A stretch of DNA of 64,000 bases. Origin: Lysobacteraceae bacterium NML03-0222. Lineage in GTDB: Bacteria > Pseudomonadota > Gammaproteobacteria > Xanthomonadales > Xanthomonadaceae. A model generated the notes under the pieces. It was not told where the DNA came from. It searched no databases and saw only the letters and a program-made list of their open reading frames with translations. Position numbers and translations under genes: made by a program. The stretch spans positions 41,577 through 105,576 of the forward strand of contig NWQM01000005.1 of assembly GCA_002798195.1 (NCBI GenBank). Reading direction: 5' to 3'. Shown here one piece after another: positions 54,258-62,381 of the stretch; position 1 is the first letter of the stretch; each line of letters opens with the position of its first letter.

Positions 54258-55667
54258 ATGTCGTTTGAACACGTTGAAAAGCTCATTGCCGAACATCAAG
54301 TCGAATTCGTTGACCTGCGTTTTGCCGATATGTGCGGCGTGCAGCATCATGTGACTTTCCCGGTGTCCATCGTCGATGAAAGCCTGTTTGAAGATGGCCG
54401 CATGTTTGATGGCAGTTCGATAAAAGGCTGGCGTGGCATCCAGAACTCGGACATGGTGCTGTTGCCCGATGCGGCCAGCGCGTTCATCGACCCGTTCATG
54501 GCCGACCCGACACTGGTGATGATTTGCGACATTCTCGACCCGACCACCATGCAGGCCTATGAGCGCGATCCGCGCGGCGTGGCCAAGCGCGCCGAGGCGT
54601 TCCTGAAGGCCAGCGGCATTGCCGATACCGGCTTTTTTGGCCCGGAGCCTGAATTTTTCATTTTCGATTCGGTGCGCTTTGGCAACGACATGGGGCATGT
54701 GTTCTTCGAGGTGGACTCCGAAGAAGCCGCCTGGAACTCCAAACGTGACTATGCCCATGGCAACAGTGGCTACCGGCCGATGGTGAAGGGCGGTTATTTC
54801 CCGGTACCGCCGCTGGACTCGCTGCACGATATTCGCGCGGAAATGTGCAAGGAGCTGGCGCGGGTCGGCATGGAAGTGGAAGTCCACCACCATGAAGTCG
54901 CCACTGCCGGGCAGTGCGAAATCGGCGTGCGTTTTGACACGCTGACCAAGAAGGCCGATGACCTCTTGACCTTGAAATACATCATCAAGAATGTGGCGCA
55001 CCGCTACGGCAAGACCGTGACCTTCATGCCCAAGCCGTTGGTCGGTGACAACGGCAGCGGCATGCATGTGCACATGAGCCTGGCTAAAGGCGGGCAGAAC
55101 CTGTTTTCCGGCGATGGCTATGGTGGCCTGAGCCAGATGGCGCTCTGGTATATCGGCGGCATCTTCAAGCACGCTCGCGCCATCAATGCCTTTGCCAACA
55201 GCACCACCAATAGCTACAAGCGTCTGGTACCGGGCTTTGAAGCGCCGGTGATGCTGGCTTATTCGGCTTCCAACCGGTCGGCTTCCTGCCGTATCCCGCA
55301 TGTGTCCAACCCCAAGGCGCGCCGCGTGGAAATGCGCTTCCCTGACCCGATGAACAGCGGTTATTTGATTTTTTCCGCACTGCTGATGGCCGGGCTTGAT
55401 GGCATCAAAAACCAGATTGACCCCGGCAGCCCCAGCGACAAAGACCTCTACGACCTGCCGCCGGAAGAAGAAAAGAACATCCCCACCGTCTGCCACAGCC
55501 TGGATCAGGCGCTGGAGGCGCTGGACAAGGATCGTGACTTCCTGAAGGCTGGTGGCGTGTTCAGCGACGACTTCATCGATGCCTATATCGAGCTGAAAAT
55601 GCGCGAAGTCACCAGCTTCCGCGCCGCCACCCATCCGCTGGAATACCAGATGTACTACACCTTGTAA
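54258..55667 (+). CDS. glnA: Glutamine synthetase type I (GSI-beta)
   Basis: A 469-residue dodecameric ammonia-assimilating enzyme. The ATG at 54258 ([14 protein letters not shown]) gives the standard length. Motifs: [13 protein letters not shown]/metal region [23 protein letters not shown], substrate-binding [11 protein letters not shown], and the adenylylation site [13 protein letters not shown], whose Tyr marks the GlnE-regulated beta subtype. No glnL/glnG/glnK genes are adjacent. I find no clear sigma-54 site in the 158 bp upstream. Confidence 0.97.
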   Translation: MSFEHVEKLIAEHQVEFVDLRFADMCGVQHHVTFPVSIVDESLFEDGRMFDGSSIKGWRGIQNSDMVLLPDAASAFIDPFMADPTLVMICDILDPTTMQAYERDPRGVAKRAEAFLKASGIADTGFFGPEPEFFIFDSVRFGNDMGHVFFEVDSEEAAWNSKRDYAHGNSGYRPMVKGGYFPVPPLDSLHDIRAEMCKELARVGMEVEVHHHEVATAGQCEIGVRFDTLTKKADDLLTLKYIIKNVAHRYGKTVTFMPKPLVGDNGSGMHVHMSLAKGGQNLFSGDGYGGLSQMALWYIGGIFKHARAINAFANSTTNSYKRLVPGFEAPVMLAYSASNRSASCRIPHVSNPKARRVEMRFPDPMNSGYLIFSALLMAGLDGIKNQIDPGSPSDKDLYDLPPEEEKNIPTVCHSLDQALEALDKDRDFLKAGGVFSDDFIDAYIELKMREVTSFRAATHPLEYQMYYTL

Positions 55668-55690
55668 TGGTTTGAATCAGGTCATGTCCG

Positions 55691-55721
55691 CATCCCCGCA
55701 CTCGGTTGCGGGGATGTTCTT
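55691..55721. terminator. Terminator between glnA and the PLD gene (convergent)
   Basis: CATCCCCGCA (55691-55700) pairs with TGCGGGGATG (55707-55716), followed by TTCTT. It lies 24 bp past glnA and 7 bp from the stop of the converging PLD gene. Confidence 0.75.
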
Positions 55722-55727
55722 GGAGGC

Positions 55728-57644
55728 CTACAAAATGGGTGCAAGGCCAGCACCAAAGGCGGTCAGGAGGCGGGTGGCAAGCCATTTGGGGCCGATGCGC
55801 ACCTCCGGGAAGCTGCCGACTGAACGATAGCAGCGGCGGAAGTCCGGGTGATACGGGTGCAGGGTGGTCGGGCACTCGGCGCTGGGCTGAAATTCCCAGC
55901 TCACCGCATAGCGGCGTGGCATCAGGTCGAATACCGGCAGGTGTTCGGAAACTTTCAGCAGCGAATAGCCCACGCCCGGCAGAATCGGGAATTTTTCGTG
56001 CGGGGCAATCGTCCAGGAATTGGCGGGCGATACATCGCGGTGAATGCTTTCGGCAAGCCGCTGGGCAAAGGCCGCATCGCGGATGATGACGGCGCTTTCG
56101 GTGTTGTAATGGTCGCCGCGCGGGTCGAAGTTGTGGGTGCCGATTACCGCAGTCTGACCGTCCACGACCAATGACTTGGCATGCAGGCCGACCCGTAGCC
56201 CGGCATGTTTGAGGGTGGCCATGGCACCGCTGGAGCCGCGCCAGAAATGCTGGCGGGCTTGACGGATTTCGTGCGCGCTGGGGGGGCGAGCATCGACTGG
56301 CAGTTGTTCTGCTGTTGCCGGAGTGAGGTGCGTTTGCAGGCCAAATGGCGGTAGCCAGGATGACTCGGGAAACACGCCGGTGGCATCCAGGTCAATCGGG
56401 GCGTCCTCGGGGAAAGGCTTGTACTCGTAAATCTCGAAGCCGAAGCGGCGCAGATAGCGGCGTTTGTACTTGTGCGAAAGCGCATACACCATGAACGCAT
56501 CGGTGGCGGCCAGGCTGTTGGTGGAGACCATGACGCGCGGGCGTGTCTCACGCTGGCGCAGCTGGGTGAACAGCTTTTGTGCCGGGGCTGAAAACACCAA
56601 GTACGGGGTTTGCATCAGCAATTCTTGCTGTGTGGATGCCATCAGCTGATGCAGGGCGCCAGTGGCGGGCGCGACTTCTGCAGCGCGGCTTTGCGCATTG
56701 CGCTGGTGCTTGTCCGGCAAGTCCGCCACGAACTGCGCCTCGGCTACCAGTTGGCTTGGCGCAATCAGGCGTTGCTGCAACACATCCAGGTCATTGGCCG
56801 CAGCCTGCATCAGTCGTGCGCGCTCGGGATGTTGATAGGCATGGCGCGGCAGTTCCGGCACGCCTTCGCGGCGCAGCAGCTTGGCGACATCGCGCAGCTC
56901 GGCCACCGGCACGCTGCGCTCGGCAGCCCAGAAGGCTTCAAAATTTTCCTGCATCTGTGCAACCGCAGGGCCGCTTAGCAGCAGGTCGCGGTCACGATAG
57001 TTGTAGCCGGAATCCCAGTCGAAATAATCGTCCTGATAATTGCGCCCGCCGGTGAGGCCAAGTTTGCCGTCTATCAGCAGCAGTTTGTTGTGCATGCGCT
57101 GGTTCAGGCGACGGAAACAGCACACTGTGCCGCTGGCGTAGTCACTCCAGCTCATATAGCCGCGGCCAAATACCGGGTTGTAGAGCTTGAGTTGCAGATG
57201 GCCATGCGCGCCTGCCAGCGCGGCCAATGTGCGGGTGGACTTCATCGCCATCAGTTGGTCGATGAGAATCCGCACCCGCACTCCGCGCCTGGCTGCACCA
57301 ATCAGCTCTCGAAGAATGAGCCGGGCAGAATCGTCCTCGTCAAAAATGAAGGTTTGCAGGTCGATTTGTTGCTGGGCAGCGCGAATCATGTGGATGCGTG
57401 CCAGCAGCGCGTCCTGCCCCTCATCCAGCATCAGTGCGCGATGTTGCTGCGGGGTATCGCTTTCTAGTTGTGCCAGCAGCGGCGAGGGATGCGCGCACTT
57501 GTCCTCGCGCATGCACTCAACCTCGGTGGGCTGTTCGGCGGCAATCACCCGCGCTGCCTCAGCTTTCAGCGCAGGCGATACGCTGGTGCAGGCGGTGGCG
57601 GCCAGCAACAGGCCAGTCAGCAGTAAGTGGCGCAACAAGTTCAT
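55728..57644 (-). CDS. Phospholipase D-family lipoprotein (ClsC-like)
   Basis: A 638-residue protein with a lipoprotein signal peptide (LLAATAC, Cys19). The first PLD domain has HNKLLLIDGKLGLTGGRNYQ near 193; the second has HAKSLVVDGQTAVIGTHNFD near 480. Both HKD motifs are intact. The central part includes QQELLMQTPYLVFSAPAQKL and SLAATDAFMVYALSHKYKR. ClsC-type enzymes make cardiolipin from PG and PE; this group is usually paired with a macrodomain gene (ymdB), absent here. It overlaps the YceI gene by 4 nt. Confidence 0.9.
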   Translation of the reverse strand: MNLLRHLLLTGLLLAATACTSVSPALKAEAARVIAAEQPTEVECMREDKCAHPSPLLAQLESDTPQQHRALMLDEGQDALLARIHMIRAAQQQIDLQTFIFDEDDSARLILRELIGAARRGVRVRILIDQLMAMKSTRTLAALAGAHGHLQLKLYNPVFGRGYMSWSDYASGTVCCFRRLNQRMHNKLLLIDGKLGLTGGRNYQDDYFDWDSGYNYRDRDLLLSGPAVAQMQENFEAFWAAERSVPVAELRDVAKLLRREGVPELPRHAYQHPERARLMQAAANDLDVLQQRLIAPSQLVAEAQFVADLPDKHQRNAQSRAAEVAPATGALHQLMASTQQELLMQTPYLVFSAPAQKLFTQLRQRETRPRVMVSTNSLAATDAFMVYALSHKYKRRYLRRFGFEIYEYKPFPEDAPIDLDATGVFPESSWLPPFGLQTHLTPATAEQLPVDARPPSAHEIRQARQHFWRGSSGAMATLKHAGLRVGLHAKSLVVDGQTAVIGTHNFDPRGDHYNTESAVIIRDAAFAQRLAESIHRDVSPANSWTIAPHEKFPILPGVGYSLLKVSEHLPVFDLMPRRYAVSWEFQPSAECPTTLHPYHPDFRRCYRSVGSFPEVRIGPKWLATRLLTAFGAGLAPIL

Positions 57645-58204
57645 GGGGTGGGGTGAGCCAGTAAAAGCAGGCGAAAGCGTACTTCATCACCGACCGCCCA
57701 GCGTAGCGAGCGCATGCCGTAAGCGCTGCGCGAAAGCTGGCCACTGACTTCGACCGGACATTGCAGGAAGGGGCTGCTGCAATGGCTGGCTTTCAGATAC
57801 ATCCGCTCACGCCTGGCAATGCCGCGCAAGTTCAGCTCGCCATGAAAGGCGCCGCCCTGTTGCAGGCGGGCAGGTAGAAAGGGTTCGGAAACAAAATGGA
57901 TTTTTGGATAGCGCTGGCTATCGAAAAAATGCGCGCCGCGCAGCAGCCGGGTATAGCGGCTGTGGTGGGGCACTTCGGTCTGGTCAGCGGCAAATGTCAT
58001 CCTCACTTGCCAATAGCCGTCCGGGCGCATCGTCACTTCGCCCTGCATTGCGGCAAATCTGCCGGTGACACGGCTGCCGCTGTGCAGGTCGATATCGAAC
58101 ACGGCGCTGGAGCGTGAAGCGTCAATATGCAGCTGCTGTGCCGGACAGGCCAGCGGCAGCAACAGCGCCAGAGTGGCCGCCATGATGAGACGTTGTGCAG
58201 ACAT
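57641..58204 (-). CDS. YceI-family periplasmic lipid-binding protein
   Basis: A 187-residue exported protein with signal peptide 1-22 (cleavage after CPA). The lipocalin-like barrel contains IDASRSSAVFDIDLHSGSRV, YTRLLRGAHFFDSQRYPKIH and ELNLRGIARRERMYLKAS, all YceI family landmarks. The fold binds long polyisoprenoids or amphiphiles. A cysteine pair sits near HCSSPFLQC. It is coupled to the PLD gene (4-nt overlap) and to sixA (TGATG). Confidence 0.9.
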   Translation of the reverse strand: MSAQRLIMAATLALLLPLACPAQQLHIDASRSSAVFDIDLHSGSRVTGRFAAMQGEVTMRPDGYWQVRMTFAADQTEVPHHSRYTRLLRGAHFFDSQRYPKIHFVSEPFLPARLQQGGAFHGELNLRGIARRERMYLKASHCSSPFLQCPVEVSGQLSRSAYGMRSLRWAVGDEVRFRLLLLAHPTP

Positions 58205-58710
58205 CAGGGGACACGAAAGCCGGTGATGGCAGCGCTGCCGGGGGCAAGCAGTGGCATGTTTTCATTCAGTCGCAGTATCGCCGCTGCGGCAGTGGGCATG
58301 CCCTGCCAGCGCAGCGTCCGGGTATCGGTCAGATGTACCAGCAGATACTCAAGTCCGGGGTTATGGGCAATCACTGCCAGGCTGCGGGCATCGGGCTTGG
58401 CCTGTAAGGCATCTTCAATGGCGGCCAGCAACATGCCCAAGGTGGCCTCATAAAGGCGTGGCTCGAAATGCGCAACAGGCAACGACCAGCCCCCCGCTTG
58501 CAGGCCATCCAGGGTTTGCCGGGTACGCTGCGCCGGGGAAGTCAGCGCAATATCCACCTGCCATGCCTGCTGCTGCAACCATTGGCCAGTGGCGTGCGCC
58601 TCATTGATGCCCTGTGTGGACAATTCGCGGTCAAAATCTGCCTGCCCCACAGCGGCCGTCAGGGCGTGGGCATGGCGAATCAGAATCAGATGTTGCAAGG
58701 CGAAGTGCAT
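58204..58710 (-). CDS. sixA: SixA-type phosphohistidine phosphatase
   Basis: A 168-residue histidine-phosphatase-superfamily protein. The ATG at 58710 (MHFALQHLILIRHAHA) is chosen because the catalytic RHxx motif must be near the N-terminus; the longer frame is Cys/Ser rich. The catalytic RHAHA is near residues 12-16, the second His is in VIAHNPGLEYLLVHLTD near 122, and LTSPAQRTRQTLDGL is the phosphate-pocket Arg helix. SixA dephosphorylates HPt or PTS phosphohistidines. Its stop overlaps the YceI start by one base. Confidence 0.88.
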   Translation of the reverse strand: MHFALQHLILIRHAHALTAAVGQADFDRELSTQGINEAHATGQWLQQQAWQVDIALTSPAQRTRQTLDGLQAGGWSLPVAHFEPRLYEATLGMLLAAIEDALQAKPDARSLAVIAHNPGLEYLLVHLTDTRTLRWQGMPTAAAAILRLNENMPLLAPGSAAITGFRVP

Positions 58711-58738
58711 CGGGGTTCCCTGAAATGATGGTGAGCAA

Positions 58739-59371
58739 TCAATGGTCTGCATACAGCCAGTGCAGCAGTGGCAGCCAGTCTTGCTGATGCTGGCGCACGG
58801 CGCTGGACTGATAGTCAAACAGGCTGCGACCGAGCCCGGTCAGTAGCACATAGGACTGGCTATCCCGCAGCTCTGCCGCCAATGGCAGCCCCCAATCCTG
58901 CAACAGGCTGATCGCCTCCTGCGAGGTGCGTGTCCAGGGCTTGAGTTTGTTGCCGACCAGCGCCAATGCCAGCTTGCCTTTTTTCACTCTGGGGTGCGCC
59001 GACAGCTCGCTGATGAATGGCACTGTGGCCTCAATATCCAGTGCCGAGGGCGCTATCGGAATCAGCAGTGCATCGGCATGGTCGAGAAATTTCTCCAATT
59101 CTTTCAACATCGCACCAGCGCGGCCATCAATGAAGATGCGTTCGGCATCGCCGGGAATGCGCTTGTGCCAGTTTTTGCGTGTGCCATCCACCGGCAGTAC
59201 CGCAGAAGCCATATCGCTGCGGCGCTCGGCCCAACGCCGCGCCGAGCCTTGCGGGTCGGCATCCACCAGCACAGTGGCATGATCTTCGATGGCAGCGTGT
59301 GCCGCCAGCTGGGTGGCGATGGTGGTCTTGCCCACCCCGCCCTTGGGGCTGGCCACCAGAATGGTTTTCAT
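58739..59371 (-). CDS. Orphan ParA/MinD-family ATPase
   Basis: A 210-residue ATPase from ATG 59371. Deviant Walker A SPKGGVGKTTIATQL has both lysines, switch I is VLVDADPQGSARRWAERR, and the Walker B region reads FIDGRAGAMLKELEKF and not the usual IDTPPG. LIPIAPSALDIEATVPFI and ALVGNKLKPWT follow. There is no N-terminal HTH and no ParB gene beside it, and it lies about 35 kb from the parS sites, so it is probably not the chromosomal ParA but a positioning ATPase for another cargo. It is divergent (72 bp) from the AAA ATPase gene. Confidence 0.88.
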   Translation of the reverse strand: MKTILVASPKGGVGKTTIATQLAAHAAIEDHATVLVDADPQGSARRWAERRSDMASAVLPVDGTRKNWHKRIPGDAERIFIDGRAGAMLKELEKFLDHADALLIPIAPSALDIEATVPFISELSAHPRVKKGKLALALVGNKLKPWTRTSQEAISLLQDWGLPLAAELRDSQSYVLLTGLGRSLFDYQSSAVRQHQQDWLPLLHWLYADH

Positions 59372-59443
59372 CGGGCGTCTCCTGTAGCGCTCTGCCAAGC
59401 CTATCACCTGCTATCTTGCGCACGCTTGCGGAGAGTTGAGTCA

Positions 59444-60928
59444 ATGAGTGAATTGCAGGACCTGGTGGCGCTGATTCGCGCCAATACCCCGTTGATCGTG
59501 ATCGAAACCCCGGACGAATCCCGTCTGGTGGCGATGTTCCGGCAGTCGCTCATGTATGTTTGGCGGGCATTGTGGCGCTGGTCGATTACCGAAGGCCTGC
59601 GCCGTATCGACATGGACAGGGAGGACCCCAGTGAAGTGGCACCGGATGCCTCCAATACCCTGCAGGCGATCCGCAATGCCGAGCAGCGAGGCGTATATCT
59701 GCTGCTGGATTTTCATCCCTATCTGCAATACGCCGCCACCCAGCGCATGCTGCGCGACATCATCCAGCGGCGCGAGTGCGAGCCGCATGTCATCGTGATG
59801 ATTGGTAGCAAAATTGTTTTGCCCGAGGAGCTGGAAGCCTTGGCGACGCGCTTCACGCCACGCCTGCCCGATGCCAACGCACTTTTGAAACTGGTGCGCG
59901 AAGAAGCCCTAGATTATGCCCGTGAGCATGGCGGCCGCCGGGTGGAAGCCTGCCGCGAGGCCGTTCAGCAAATCGTGCGCAATTTGCAGGGGCTATCTGA
60001 AACCGATGCCCGACGCATTGCCCGGCAGCTGATTTTTCGGGACGGTTTGCTGGGCATGGACGACCTGCCGCAGCTTGCCCGGCTGAAATTCGAGCTGCTC
60101 AACAACAGCGGCCATCTGCATTACGAATACGACACGGCCAAGTTTTCCGATGTGGCGGGTGCGGCGCGCCTGAAGCGCTGGATAGCACAGCGCCGTCGCG
60201 TATTTGTCGAAGGCGATGCGCCGCCGGGGCTTTCCCCGCCCAAGGGGATATTGCTGCTGGGTGTACAGGGCTGCGGCAAATCCATGCTGGCCAAGGCCAT
60301 TGCAGGTGGCCTGGGCGTGCCATTGCTGCGGCTGGACTTTGGCACGCTGTACGACAAATACCACGGAGAAACCGAGAAGAACCTGCGGCAGGCATTGGCG
60401 TCTACCGAACAACTGGCGCCTTGCGTACTGTGGATTGATGAAATCGAAAAAGCCCTGTCCGGCAGCGCCGATAGTGATGGCGGCCTCTCCCGGCGTGTGC
60501 TCGGCTATCTTCTGACCTGGATGGCCGAGCGCAAATCCAGGGTATTTCTGGTGGCAACCGCCAACCAGATTGACGCATTGCCTGCGGAGCTGCTGCGCAA
60601 GGGGCGATTTGACGAAATTTTCTTTGTTGACCTGCCGGATGTGGCCACCCGCGAAGAACTGTTTCGCCTGCATCTGGCACAGCGCCAACTGAACCCGGCG
60701 CAGTTTGATATCGCCATGCTGGCGCGCGCCAGCGAAGGCTTTTCCGGTGCCGAAGTGGAGCAAGTGGTCGTTGCCGCACTGTATGCCAGTCATGATGGCG
60801 AGCACCCGGTTTCCGACTTCATCCTGTTGCAGGAAATCCGCGCCACCCGGCCGCTTTCAGTGCTGATGCGCGAGCAGGTGGAAAGTCTGCGTGCTTGGGC
60901 GGCCGAGCGCACGGTACCGGCCAATTGA
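59444..60928 (+). CDS. AAA ATPase, Ycf46-like
   Basis: A 494-residue protein from ATG 59444. The N-terminal domain (1-235) is Ycf46-like: LQDLVALIRANTPLIVIETP, then VYLLLDFHPYLQ, an inactive-looking P-loop fold. The AAA domain (about 240-470) has Walker A GVQGCGKSMLAKAIAG, Walker B CVLWIDEIEKALSG, SRH region NQIDALPAELLRKGRFDEIF with the Arg finger, and the C-terminal helical lid. Ycf46 proteins occur in cyanobacteria, plastids and many proteobacteria and are tied to inorganic-carbon or stress phenotypes; the biochemical role is unclear. It is divergent from the orphan ParA. Confidence 0.88.
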   Translation: MSELQDLVALIRANTPLIVIETPDESRLVAMFRQSLMYVWRALWRWSITEGLRRIDMDREDPSEVAPDASNTLQAIRNAEQRGVYLLLDFHPYLQYAATQRMLRDIIQRRECEPHVIVMIGSKIVLPEELEALATRFTPRLPDANALLKLVREEALDYAREHGGRRVEACREAVQQIVRNLQGLSETDARRIARQLIFRDGLLGMDDLPQLARLKFELLNNSGHLHYEYDTAKFSDVAGAARLKRWIAQRRRVFVEGDAPPGLSPPKGILLLGVQGCGKSMLAKAIAGGLGVPLLRLDFGTLYDKYHGETEKNLRQALASTEQLAPCVLWIDEIEKALSGSADSDGGLSRRVLGYLLTWMAERKSRVFLVATANQIDALPAELLRKGRFDEIFFVDLPDVATREELFRLHLAQRQLNPAQFDIAMLARASEGFSGAEVEQVVVAALYASHDGEHPVSDFILLQEIRATRPLSVLMREQVESLRAWAAERTVPAN

Positions 60929-60969
60929 AGGCAAAATAGCCGCCCCCATCGCATCCTTAATGTCGTCTC

Positions 60970-62217
60970 ATGACCGATGCCGCTATCAAGCCGGTGCGCC
61001 GCGCTGCAGTCGCTTTCATTTTCATCACGGTACTGATTGATGTGCTGGCTATCGGTCTGATTGTCCCGGTGCTGCCGCAATTGGTTGCCCAGTTCGTGGG
61101 CGGCGATACCTCCGCTGCCGCACGCTGGGTGGGTACTTTCGGCATGATATTTGCCGTTATCCAGTTTTTTTCTGCGCCCTTGCTGGGTGCGCTGTCCGAC
61201 CGTTTTGGCCGCCGTCGGGTGATTTTGATTTCCTGCCTGGGGCTTGGCCTGGATTTCATCCTGATGGCCTTGGCGCCCAGCCTTGTCTGGCTGCTGGTGG
61301 CGCGCATCATCTCGGCGGTGGCCTCGGCCAGCTTCAGCACAGCCAATGCCTATATCGCCGATGTCACCCCGCCGGAAAAACGTGCCGGGGCGTTCGGCAT
61401 CACCGGCATGGCCTTTGGCCTTGGTTTTGTCATCGGGCCGATGATGGGGGGGTGGCTGGGACATTACGACCTGCGCTGGCCGTTCTGGGGTGCGGCGATT
61501 CTGGCACTGTTGAATTTCTGCTACGGCCTTTGGGTATTGCCCGAATCGCTGCCGCCAGAGCGGCGTAGTGCGCGTTTTTCCTGGCGGCAGGCCAATCCGG
61601 TGGGCTCCTTGTCGCTGCTTGGGCAATACCCGCGGCTGTGGGGTCTGGTGGCGGTGATTCTGATTTCACATACCGCGCACTATGTCTATCCCAGCGTGTT
61701 TGTGCTGTATGCCGATTACCGCTATGGCTGGGGGCCGATGCTGGTGGGGCAAGTGCTGGCGGTCGTCGGCATCTGCTCAGCCTTGGTGCAAGGCGGGCTG
61801 GTGCGCAAGGTGACGCCGAAGATAGGCGAGCATAATGCGCTGGTTCTGGGGCTTGTGTGCGGCGTGGTCGGCTTTATGGGCTATGGACTAGCATCTGTGG
61901 GCTGGATATTCATGGCAGTGATTCCGTTGATGGCACTTTGGGGATTTGCCGGCCCTGCAGCGCAATCACTGATTACCCGTGAAGTGGGGGCCGATGTGCA
62001 GGGGCGTATCCAGGGTGCGATGATGAGCCTTATTGGGCTTACCGGCGTGATTGGTCCCAAACTCTATACCGAAGCCTTTGCCCGCTTTATCGGCCCGGAT
62101 GCAGTGTTGGAGTTGCCCGGCATGCCTTGGTTTATCGCCAGCTTTCTTTTGGCATTGGCGCTCAGTATTACCCTGTGGCAAAGACCCAAGCTGTGCCAAA
62201 TTGTGCAGCGCAGTTGA
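60970..62217 (+). CDS. MFS efflux transporter (TetA/TCR-like)
   Basis: A 415-residue inner-membrane H+ antiporter with 12 helices. The start VAFIFITVLIDVLAIGLIVPVLPQ is typical of TetA(A/B) relatives. Motif A is GALSDRFGRRRV in the 2-3 loop. Motif C-like FGLGFVIGPMMGGWLG is in helix 5, which marks drug:H+ antiporters. The central loop is short (PERRSARFSWRQANPVGS). Substrate not deducible; tetracycline export cannot be assumed. No tetR-like gene is adjacent. Confidence 0.9.
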   Translation: MTDAAIKPVRRAAVAFIFITVLIDVLAIGLIVPVLPQLVAQFVGGDTSAAARWVGTFGMIFAVIQFFSAPLLGALSDRFGRRRVILISCLGLGLDFILMALAPSLVWLLVARIISAVASASFSTANAYIADVTPPEKRAGAFGITGMAFGLGFVIGPMMGGWLGHYDLRWPFWGAAILALLNFCYGLWVLPESLPPERRSARFSWRQANPVGSLSLLGQYPRLWGLVAVILISHTAHYVYPSVFVLYADYRYGWGPMLVGQVLAVVGICSALVQGGLVRKVTPKIGEHNALVLGLVCGVVGFMGYGLASVGWIFMAVIPLMALWGFAGPAAQSLITREVGADVQGRIQGAMMSLIGLTGVIGPKLYTEAFARFIGPDAVLELPGMPWFIASFLLALALSITLWQRPKLCQIVQRS

Positions 62218-62381
62218 ATATTGCAATCGTTGTGCGAGAAAACTTCATGTGGTCACATGAGGGCAGACTTCTGTGCACTCCTATTCAGCGACTTTGGTTC
62301 TTGTTGTCTGCATAATCCGGTGCTCATAGTTTCAAATTGGTTAACCAAGTGATACTTCCTTCCAAGTCCAAAGGATTTCTT
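62218..62381. promoter_or_regulatory. Gap upstream of the S8 protease
   Basis: 164 bp without a gene. A GGA (62373-62375) precedes the ATG at 62382, serving as a weak ribosome-binding site. I see no clear terminator for the MFS gene and no confident promoter. Confidence 0.3.

Noticed and set aside
58739..59371. Chromosome-segregation ParA of a parABS system
   Set aside because: No ParB gene adjoins it, it has an atypical Walker B region, and it is about 35 kb from the parS cluster; called an orphan instead.
60970..62217. Dedicated tetracycline-resistance gene
   Set aside because: The motifs only place it among TetA-like MFS drug antiporters. There is no TetR neighbour or sign of recent transfer, so no resistance is claimed.
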